19,784 nt of DNA. Origin: Bacteroidota bacterium (lineage in GTDB: Bacteria > Bacteroidota > Bacteroidia > Flavobacteriales > Flavobacteriaceae). The DNA lies in NCBI GenBank assembly GCA_009937085.1, contig JAACDD010000151.1, positions 1-19,784 on the forward strand, in the 5' to 3' direction. The notes under the pieces were generated by a model. The model made no database searches and had not been told where the DNA came from. It worked only from the letters and a program-made list of their open reading frames with translations. A program made the translations under genes and the position numbers. Positions 14,117 to 19,784 of the stretch are shown in pieces. Numbering within the stretch: position 1 is the first letter of the stretch; each line of letters opens with the position of its first letter.

Positions 14117-17100
14117 CTTTTATCTTTTGAGTATTCTTAGAAAATTTTAATTGTGCTTCTTTCCATAAAGCGTACAATACGGGAACAGTGAACATTGTTA
14201 TCACTTGTAAAGTCATTCCGCCAAATGAAGGAATGGCCATTGGCAACATAATATCTGCCCCACGACCTGTTGAGGTAAGTACAGGTAATAGCGCTAAAAT
14301 GGTGGTTGCCGTGGTCATCATTGCTGGTTTTACTCTGCGTAAACCACCTTCTACTACAGCATCCCTTATATGTGAAATGGTAGCTGGTGTATTTCGTTTG
14401 AAACTATCTTTTAGGAATGTGGCGACTAAAACCCCATCATCTGTGGCAATACCAAACAAGGCTAAAAAACCAACCCATACAGCCACACTGAGATTAATGG
14501 ATTTCATTTGAAACAGGTCGCGCATATTGGTGCCTAAAACATTAAAATCCATAAACCATGGCTGACCATATAACCATATCATGATTAAGCCCCCTGAGAA
14601 CGCTACAAACACACCAGAGAATACCATCAGGGAAGTAGTAACGGAACTGAATTGGAAATAAAGAATTAGAAAAATTAAAGCCAGTGCAATGGGTATTACA
14701 ATGGATAGTCGTTTGTTAGCTCTGACTTGCTGTTCATAATTTCCAGCGAATTTGTAATTGATTCCTGCCGGTAATGCCAATTCGCCATTTTCTATTTTGT
14801 CCTGTAAATAGTTCTGTGCATTGTTGACTACTTCCACTTCTGCATAGCCTACTTCTTTATCAAACAACACATACCCAACTAAAAAACCATCTTCACTTTT
14901 TATGGCTTGAGGTCCTTGCTCATATTTTATTTCTACCAAATCGCCAAGTGGAATTTGTAGTCCGTTTGGTGAAGCCACTAAAATAGTATTCAAACTATTC
15001 GGGCTATCTCGTAACTCTCTTGGATAGCGTAAACGAATGCTATATCGCTCTCTTCCTTCAACAGTAGTAGTCATTACCATACCACCAACGGCAGCTTGTA
15101 ATTGTTTTTGAACATCCAGTATTGATAATCCATATCTACTTATTTTTTCACGGTCAATATCGAACAGCATATAAGGTTTGCCTACTATTCGTTCTGCAAA
15201 TACTGCAGCTGCTTTTACGCCATCTACTTTCTTTAAATGCTTTTCCAATTCCAAGCCGAAAGCTTCTATGGTTTCTAAGTCTGCGCCTTTTACTTTTATG
15301 CCCATTGGTGCTCGCATACCCGTTTGTAGCATTACCAATCGTGTTTCTATGGGTTGTAATTTGGGTGCTGAGGTAACCCCCGGAAGATTAGTGGCTTTTA
15401 CAATTTCGTTCCAAATATCATCTGGAGAATGGATGTGTTCTCTCCACTGACGGAAATACGAACCTTTATCATCTGGTACTAAATCGCTGATTTGAATACC
15501 ACCCGATAATGCTTTTTTGTATGCTATTGCTCCTCCTTTTGCCAGTACAAATTTTCCGTTATTGTCTTGTTTAAATCGCAAACGGTGACCATCCGCATCG
15601 GTCATATATTCCGACTTATAGCGTATTACATTTTCATACATCGACATGGGTGCAGGATCTAAAGCACTTTCTACCCGTCCTGCTTTGCCAACTACTGTTT
15701 CCACTTCGGGTATGGCCGTAACAGCCATGTCTAATGCCCGTAAGTTGGCTACATTCATTTGCATTCCCGAATGGGGCATTGAAGTAGGCATTAGTAAAAA
15801 TGAGCCTTCATCTAAGGCAGGCATAAATTCCTGACCTGTGTTTTTTGCGATTTGAACACCAAAGAATATGAGGCTACCAACGAGTAACAGGAATAACAAT
15901 TTCACTCTTAGTAAAAAACGTAAGATTGTTTCGTAGAAATGAATAACGGCATAAAAGCTTCCGATTAATGTTCCTGAAATAAATGAAACAAATAGAAAGT
16001 TGGTGAGCACGGTTTTGGTAACACCCAATGGCATCCATATTTTGGCGAGTAGCCAAGCAACTAGCAGGGCATAGATAATATTTCTTGCGATCTCAAAATA
16101 GGAATGGAATTTTCCATTTTGAAATGACTTTAGGGAGTAACTGATTAATCCAGTTATACCAACAACAAGGCCAATGATACCTAAATAATAGAACTTACCA
16201 AATAATAGAAAAATGCTTAATGTTATCAATGCAATAGTATAGCCAGTAGACATCCACTTTGATCTTGTTTTAATTCCAAACAATTGTGTTGCCAGTGGCG
16301 GAACAATACTAATGGCTACAACTATCGAAGCTATAAGGGCAAAGGTTTTAGTAAATGCCAATGGTCTGAACAACTTACCTTCGGCAGCTACCATAGTAAA
16401 CACAGGTAAAAAACTTACAACTGTGGTGGCTACAGCAGTTATGACTGCAGCGGCTACTTCTGTGGTGGCATTATAAATCGTAATTGAAATGGATTGGTTC
16501 GGTGGAGCTTTTTTGATATGTGTGACCATACTTTCGGTCAAAACAATTCCCATATCGACCATCGTTCCAACGGCAATGGCAATACCAGATAGCGCTACTA
16601 TATTAGCATCAACATCAAAGTATCGCATTGCGATAAAGCACATTAAAACAGCTACTGGAAGCGACCCTGCCACCAATAATGACGACCTTAAATTGAGCAA
16701 CATTAGAATCACCACTATAATTGTAATAAGGATTTCTAAACCCAATGCTTCTTCTAAAGTGCCTAAGGTCTCATTGATTAAATCTGTTCTATCATAGAAG
16801 GGGACAACCGTTACCTGTGAAACGGTTCCATCGGCTAATGTCTTACTAGGTAATCCGGGAGCTATTTCATCAATTTTCGCTTTTACATTGTTAATTACTT
16901 CTAATGGATTTGCACCATATCGTGCTACTACCACACCACCAACGGCTTCAGCACCTGATTTGTCTAAAACTCCCCTGCGAGTGGCTGGACCAATATGTAC
17001 TACGGCAATGTCCTTAATGCGAATGGGCACGTTATCGTTGGATGCGACAACAGCATTTTCAATATCTTCTATGGATTTTACATACCCTAAGCCTCTGACA

Positions 17101-17843
17101 AAATATTCGGCAAGATTGATTTCCAGTGTTTGAGCACCAATATCTAAGTTGCTTTCTTTTATGGCTTTCATTACCTGATTCAGGGTAATGCCATATACTC
17201 TCATTTTGTCCGGTATAACATCCACCTGATATTCCTGAACAAAGCCCCCTATGGAAGCTACTTCTGAAACACCTGAAGCAGCGGACAAGCCAAACCGTAC
17301 ATAGAAGTCCTGAATAGAACGCAATTCGTGTAAATCCCAACCACCAGTAGGATTGCCTTGTTCGTCTCTGCCTTCTAAAGTGTACCAGTAGATTTGCCCT
17401 AAAGCGGTTGCATCTGGACCCAAGGTGGGTTGTACATCGTTGGGCAGGAGATTGGCTGGTAGCGAGTTAAGTTTTTCAAGTATTCTACTTCTACTCCAAT
17501 AAAATTCTACACCTTCATCAAAAATGATATAGATGCTCGAAAAGCCAAACATGGAATTACTCCGTATGCTCTTTACTCCAGGGATACCCAATAAAGAAGT
17601 GGTTAGCGGATAGGTAATCTGGTCTTCTACATCTTGTGGCGACCTACCCATCCATTTGGTGAAAACAATCTGTTGGTTCTCGCCAATATCAGGGATGGCG
17701 TCGACTGCCACAGGGTCTCGCGGCAAGCTATTAACACCAAGGTCAAAGGGTGCGGTAACAACGCCCCATCCAATAAATAGTAGCAGTAGCAACCAAGCGA
17801 CAAGCTTATTGTCTATAAAAAATTTGATTATTTGATTTAACAT
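14106..17843 (-). CDS. cusA: CusA/CzcA family heavy-metal RND efflux pump, Cu/Ag type
   Basis: A 1245-residue proton-driven inner-membrane transporter that exports Cu(I)/Ag(I) from periplasm and cytoplasm. Evidence for the copper branch: the three methionines corresponding, by residue pattern, to E. coli CusA Met573, Met623 and Met672 are present at Met685 (LLMPTSMP), Met735 (APMSMYENVI) and Met838 (RLVMLQTGM). The proton-relay region IAIAVGTMVDMGIVLTES holds Asp430 and Glu437. N-terminal landmarks DAIPDIGENQQIVFTKW and DVQPTLGPDATALGQIYW are typical. It is about 200 residues longer than E. coli CusA. Much of the excess is residues ~530-645, an added stretch with about four hydrophobic segments. 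It follows the HYC-type gene by 87 bases and overlaps the CusC-like gene. Confidence 0.95.
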   Translation of the reverse strand: MLNQIIKFFIDNKLVAWLLLLLFIGWGVVTAPFDLGVNSLPRDPVAVDAIPDIGENQQIVFTKWMGRSPQDVEDQITYPLTTSLLGIPGVKSIRSNSMFGFSSIYIIFDEGVEFYWSRSRILEKLNSLPANLLPNDVQPTLGPDATALGQIYWYTLEGRDEQGNPTGGWDLHELRSIQDFYVRFGLSAASGVSEVASIGGFVQEYQVDVIPDKMRVYGITLNQVMKAIKESNLDIGAQTLEINLAEYFVRGLGYVKSIEDIENAVVASNDNVPIRIKDIAVVHIGPATRRGVLDKSGAEAVGGVVVARYGANPLEVINNVKAKIDEIAPGLPSKTLADGTVSQVTVVPFYDRTDLINETLGTLEEALGLEILITIIVVILMLLNLRSSLLVAGSLPVAVLMCFIAMRYFDVDANIVALSGIAIAVGTMVDMGIVLTESMVTHIKKAPPNQSISITIYNATTEVAAAVITAVATTVVSFLPVFTMVAAEGKLFRPLAFTKTFALIASIVVAISIVPPLATQLFGIKTRSKWMSTGYTIALITLSIFLLFGKFYYLGIIGLVVGITGLISYSLKSFQNGKFHSYFEIARNIIYALLVAWLLAKIWMPLGVTKTVLTNFLFVSFISGTLIGSFYAVIHFYETILRFLLRVKLLFLLLVGSLIFFGVQIAKNTGQEFMPALDEGSFLLMPTSMPHSGMQMNVANLRALDMAVTAIPEVETVVGKAGRVESALDPAPMSMYENVIRYKSEYMTDADGHRLRFKQDNNGKFVLAKGGAIAYKKALSGGIQISDLVPDDKGSYFRQWREHIHSPDDIWNEIVKATNLPGVTSAPKLQPIETRLVMLQTGMRAPMGIKVKGADLETIEAFGLELEKHLKKVDGVKAAAVFAERIVGKPYMLFDIDREKISRYGLSILDVQKQLQAAVGGMVMTTTVEGRERYSIRLRYPRELRDSPNSLNTILVASPNGLQIPLGDLVEIKYEQGPQAIKSEDGFLVGYVLFDKEVGYAEVEVVNNAQNYLQDKIENGELALPAGINYKFAGNYEQQVRANKRLSIVIPIALALIFLILYFQFSSVTTSLMVFSGVFVAFSGGLIMIWLYGQPWFMDFNVLGTNMRDLFQMKSINLSVAVWVGFLALFGIATDDGVLVATFLKDSFKRNTPATISHIRDAVVEGGLRRVKPAMMTTATTILALLPVLTSTGRGADIMLPMAIPSFGGMTLQVITMFTVPVLYALWKEAQLKFSKNTQKIKDEN

Positions 17844-17844
17844 T

Positions 17845-17927
17845 ATTCATTTTCATTCTTAGAATTATACAAAGGGGAATAGGCCCATACTGCTGTTTAG
17901 CGGTATGGAGCATCATTGAAAATGAAT
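17845..17927 (-). repeat. Nested inverted repeats between the HYC gene and cusA
   Basis: Outer arms: ATTCATTTTCA (17845-17855) and TGAAAATGAAT (17917-17927) are perfect inverted repeats. Inner hairpin: 17885-17894 (CCATACTGCT) and 17899-17908 (AGCGGTATGG) around GTTT, ten pairs with one T-G wobble in the plus-strand reading and one mismatch in the minus-strand reading. In the operon transcript the outer arm lies one base before the cusA ATG (17843), so folding could hide the start region. No T-run follows the hairpin, so it is not a normal terminator. Confidence 0.5.
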
Positions 17928-17930
17928 GAA

Positions 17931-18407
17931 TCAAATAAGGAAGGTTTGATAGAGTACCTGAACGTCTCTATCGGGTAGGGGCGGTTTGTACTGTGCGAAA
18001 GGCTGCTGTTCAGCCTGCACCGCATAGTTAAATACATATACCGCTATAAAAGCAGCTACAAATTCTAACTGAATATTTTGGACAGTGGTTGATTGCGTAG
18101 TAGTGGCATCCAAATCTGGTTTCTCAATGACAACCGATTCGTTATGACAACAGTTATCTTCAGCTGTCTTACTTACGCCATCTTTCGTATTGTGGCAAGA
18201 CTTCTGCCCGTCTATAAGAGAGGTTTTTGTCTGGTGGCACGTTGGCGTTTTTTGTTTTTCGTGGCAGGATTTCGACTTTCCAAACAGACTGATATCCTTT
18301 AACTGATCTTGACAATAGTGAATATCCATAGCGTATCCTGTTGATGATAGCAGCATCAACAAAGCCATTGAAATGGCAGAAATTCTATGTGAAAGACTTT
18401 TTGTCAT
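17931..18407 (-). CDS. Small Cys/His-rich HYC_CC_PP-type protein
   Basis: A 158-residue exported or membrane protein at the head of the copper efflux operon. A signal peptide or anchor covers about 9-26. Then come HYC (His30-Cys32) with LKDISLFGKSKSCH, and further Cys-His pairs at 48-49, 57-58, 71-72 and 87-88, the last within the CC at 86-87. A hydrophobic helix spans about 115-132, followed by the C-terminal KPPLPDRDVQVLYQ motif with Pro142-Pro143. This matches the HYC_CC_PP group seen next to metal-efflux genes in Bacteroidota. The Cys/His pattern implies binding of copper or another soft metal; the molecular role is not established. A longer reading from a TTG at 18416 is possible, but that codon lies in a promoter-like box, so the ATG at 18407 is chosen. 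Confidence 0.85.
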   Translation of the reverse strand: MTKSLSHRISAISMALLMLLSSTGYAMDIHYCQDQLKDISLFGKSKSCHEKQKTPTCHQTKTSLIDGQKSCHNTKDGVSKTAEDNCCHNESVVIEKPDLDATTTQSTTVQNIQLEFVAAFIAVYVFNYAVQAEQQPFAQYKPPLPDRDVQVLYQTFLI

Positions 18408-18559
18408 TGTATACAAATATAGTCAGTTTTCATTTAGTATCCTTTTTGGGTTGAAAAAAGCGAAGGTTTGAATAAGTGCCGCTTTAATGACGTTTATTTT
18501 TTGTTGGCCATGGTTTTTCAATTAACAAATTTGTATTGGGTATTAAGAATATGAATTCG
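18408..18559. other. Spacer between cyclase gene and HYC-cus operon
   Basis: An AT-rich 152-base spacer. It holds the -7 box of the HYC gene, a 10-base palindrome ACAAATTTGT (18525-18534), and a CCGCTTTAATGACGTT segment (18479-18494) that partly resembles a motif on the other side of the cyclase gene (19456-19472). No terminator with a T-run is evident for the cyclase gene, and no coding sequence was found. Confidence 0.5.
18414..18421 (-). promoter_or_regulatory. Candidate -7 promoter box for the HYC-cus operon
   Basis: On the minus strand this reads TATATTTG, an exact TAnnTTTG. Its last base is 6 bases before the ATG at 18407, so transcription would begin at or next to the start codon. No good -33 TTTG is visible at the expected distance, which fits a promoter needing an activator, as expected for a metal-induced operon, but this is inference. 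Confidence 0.5.
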
Positions 18560-19399
18560 CTATTCGCACCTCACGAATACTCGGGCAGGTGAACCGGATC
18601 CCCCAATTATTTTTAAAGGAGCTACAATTAGTTCGCAATTTCCTTTCTCTTTTGTCAATTCCAATAAACTACCCATTCCTTCGATTAGAAGAATGTTCCT
18701 TTTGGATAGCAGAAGACCATGACATGAAGTTTCGGGGTTTTTGAAATTTGGGACTATATCTGTCGAACCATTATCCGATCCAATACCTGCAATGTTTATA
18801 ATTTTATTATCAATAAGGTCGGCAAGATATTGACAGGTTTCTTCTGGGAATCCTGGAGTATTTTTAGTAGAGTAAGATTCTGTTCCGTAATGTTTTGCTA
18901 AATCAAAATTCACTACAAGCCAAGCGCCATTTTGTAGTTGGTCAATAATTGCTTTTATGTCTTCTGGATAAACATTTCGGTCATTACGAGAAGACATATC
19001 CAAAAACACCAAAGGACCCGTCAATTGGTCTACAGTGAGTTCTCCGACAGAAAGCAATTTCTTTCGGTCACCATCTTTGTAAACATAATGATTTGGTGCA
19101 TCTATGTGAGTCCCTGTATGGTCATCAAAGAATAGGTTTCCTCTAAAAAAGCCATATGTCTCCTTATGCAGTTTCCCTGTATAGGTGACTGGATCAAATT
19201 TTAAAATAGAATCTGATGAGGTAAAAGGGTTTGACAGATTTGGATGCATATTTCGCGTCGATATACTATCTGGATAAAATGCAACCATGGGCCTGCCTAT
19301 ATCATAATAGCGTTGGGCAAATATAATTTGTGGATTGATAAATAATATAAAAATAATTACAGCCCAAAACAGGGGGAGATTAAGTGCTATTTTTTTCAT
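18560..19399 (-). CDS. Exported cyclase family (kynurenine-formamidase-like) metal hydrolase
   Basis: A 279-residue protein of the Cyclase/KynB family (PF04199 type). Residues 1-28 form a signal peptide (cleavage probably after Ala28 in IIFAQ), so the enzyme acts in the periplasm or outside. The metal-binding motif HxGTHxDxPxH is intact at His94, Gly96, Thr97, His98, Asp100, Pro102 and His104. Further conserved residues are IGSDNGSTD (207-214), His227 in CHGLLLSKRN and Glu240 in IEGMG. Family members hydrolyse amide or ester bonds, such as N-formylkynurenine, or cyclise isatin-like substrates. The substrate here is unknown, and no kynurenine-pathway gene is near. It stands alone on the minus strand, 152 bases upstream of the HYC gene, with no shared role evident. 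Confidence 0.9.
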   Translation of the reverse strand: MKKIALNLPLFWAVIIFILFINPQIIFAQRYYDIGRPMVAFYPDSISTRNMHPNLSNPFTSSDSILKFDPVTYTGKLHKETYGFFRGNLFFDDHTGTHIDAPNHYVYKDGDRKKLLSVGELTVDQLTGPLVFLDMSSRNDRNVYPEDIKAIIDQLQNGAWLVVNFDLAKHYGTESYSTKNTPGFPEETCQYLADLIDNKIINIAGIGSDNGSTDIVPNFKNPETSCHGLLLSKRNILLIEGMGSLLELTKEKGNCELIVAPLKIIGGSGSPARVFVRCE

Positions 19400-19469
19400 T
19401 AAATTAAGGTTTAAACATATCGTTTATGTTCTCTGCAAATCGTCAATTATGACCACCGCTCTAAACGGC

Positions 19470-19532
19470 GTTAGGTTCGGTATTTTGAATATCGAGTTTA
19501 CTCGATTATTCAAAAGACCACAAGAACCTGAC
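19470..19532 (-). repeat. Long imperfect hairpin (~27 paired bases per arm)
   Basis: Paired segments: GTTAGGTTC (19470-19478) with GAACCTGAC (19524-19532), nine pairs with one wobble; GGT (19479-19481) with ACC (19517-19519); TTTTGAATA (19483-19491) with TATTCAAAA (19507-19515); and TCGAGT (19492-19497) with ACTCGA (19500-19505). Only a bulged T (19506), an A/G mismatch and a four-base internal loop break it. There is no T-run after either arm. It lies about 70-130 bases before the cyclase start. Confidence 0.7.
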
Positions 19533-19624
19533 CTAGTTCCTGGTAACTTTAAACATTCCCAATAAAAACTCCAAAAGCGAGGGTGTAGGTATCACAAGAA
19601 GAACAGATTTGGGTCTGTTTCACA

Positions 19625-19632
19625 CAAATATA
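19625..19632 (-). promoter_or_regulatory. Promoter-like -7 box pointing toward the cyclase gene
   Basis: Minus-strand TATATTTG matches TAnnTTTG. A transcript from here would start near 19618-19620 and run through the long hairpin at 19470-19532 toward the cyclase gene (start 19399), giving a structured leader of about 220 bases, or a separate small RNA. A -33 TTTG is not evident (TTTTC-type sequence only). Confidence 0.35.
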
Positions 19633-19652
19633 ACAAGAAAAGTAGAAAAGCT

Positions 19653-19729
19653 GTCATTCTGAATTTGTTTCAGAATCTCTATTAATGATTTTCATACTTT
19701 TTTAGAATCTGAAATAAATTCAGATTGAC
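19653..19729. repeat. Repeat-element-like inverted repeat pair
   Basis: The left arm is 19653-19678 (begins GTCATTCTGAATTTG) and the right arm 19704-19729 (its reverse complement begins GTCAATCTGAATTTA). They match at 23 of 26 positions around a 25-base AT-rich spacer. Arms of the form GTCATTCTGAAnTT...TTCAGAATCT are, from memory, dispersed in many flavobacterial genomes. T-rich DNA lies beyond both arms in the outgoing direction on the respective strand, so it could also act as a bidirectional terminator. Confidence 0.6.
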
Positions 19730-19767
19730 AAAAAAAGGTGTAGTTTTATTTATAGGTTTTGCTTTGG

Positions 19768-19782
19768 TCAGCCAAAGGCTGA
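19768..19782. repeat. Small perfect hairpin at window edge
   Basis: TCAGCC (19768-19773) and GGCTGA (19777-19782) pair around AAA. It could be the stem of a terminator for a gene beyond the right edge or on the plus strand, but the flanking sequence is cut off. Confidence 0.35.
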
Positions 19783-19784
19783 AT

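Larger units (their letters stand above)
19400..19784. other. Non-coding, inverted-repeat-rich region right of the cyclase gene
   Basis: These 385 bases contain no convincing gene. From left to right: about 50 AT-rich bases upstream of the cyclase start without a clear -7 box (nearest is TATGTTTA on the minus strand near 19415); a CCGCTCTAAACGGCGTTAGGT segment (19456-19476); a very long hairpin (19470-19532); a minus-strand TATATTTG box (19625-19632); a 26-base inverted repeat pair (19653-19729); and a small perfect hairpin TCAGCC/GGCTGA (19768-19782) at the window edge. The density of symmetric DNA exceeds that of the other spacers. Confidence 0.6.

Noticed and set aside
17885..17908. Hairpin between the HYC gene and cusA as a rho-independent terminator
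   Set aside because: It is followed by no T-run on either strand and lies within an apparent operon.
19470..19532. Long hairpin as an integron attC site
   Set aside because: Its ends are GTTRRRY on the left and an RYYYAAC-like sequence (with G for the first A of AAC) on the right, which is the reverse of attC order (RYYYAAC ... GTTRRRY), so this hairpin itself is not an attC.
19549..19623. 24-codon GTG frame as a real gene
   Set aside because: The GTG overlaps the expected promoter-to-start interval of the TATATTTG box, and such a short frame with no family match is not enough to call a gene; it is only mentioned as a possibility.

Overview
The window reads as chromosomal DNA of a Bacteroidota member, most probably a marine-type Flavobacteriia. 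Three things support this. The protein families and their order are typical of that group: heme O synthase, two cytochrome oxidase subunit III genes, a COX4-like subunit, SCO and DUF420. Shine-Dalgarno motifs are nearly absent. Several gene starts are preceded by the Bacteroidota sigma-factor -7 box TAnnTTTG. No tRNA, rRNA, CRISPR array, transposase or integrase gene was seen.

Layout. (1) Positions 1-4429, plus strand, is a respiratory oxidase cluster: the 3' end of heme O synthase (cyoE/ctaB), a short subunit III paralogue, a long subunit III with a ~110-residue insertion, a COX4-like subunit, a cysteine-free thioredoxin-fold-like membrane protein, a SCO copper chaperone, a DUF420 membrane protein and a 65-residue CxxC protein. 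Spacings from the long subunit III onward are -8 to +7 bases, so this is one operon that builds and matures a heme-copper oxidase. (2) Positions 4502-10262, plus strand, is a five-gene MacAB-TolC-type exporter: ATPase, two FtsX/MacB permeases, periplasmic adaptor and outer-membrane channel. It is followed at 10280 by tsaB, a tRNA t6A modification gene, which probably has its own promoter. (3) Positions 11066-18407, minus strand, is a copper/silver efflux operon. It encodes a small Cys/His-rich HYC_CC_PP-type protein, CusA (1245 aa), a CusC-like channel and a CusB-like adaptor carrying an N-terminal heavy-metal-binding domain and a C-terminal DUF3347 domain. (4) Positions 18560-19399, minus strand, is an exported cyclase-family (kynurenine-formamidase-like) hydrolase. 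(5) Positions 19400-19784 are non-coding and rich in inverted repeats: a very long hairpin, a repeat-element-like inverted repeat and a promoter-like box.

Themes. Copper links regions 1 and 3: SCO delivers copper to the oxidase, while the Cus system expels copper or silver. The Cus operon converges on tsaB across a 99-base spacer containing an oddly GC-rich hairpin. The least explained parts are the small conserved-looking oxidase-operon proteins, the nested inverted repeats in front of cusA, and the structured DNA right of the cyclase gene. I did not find convincing evidence of an entirely new system. The best leads are the 19440-19632 element and the cysteine-less SCO-like protein.
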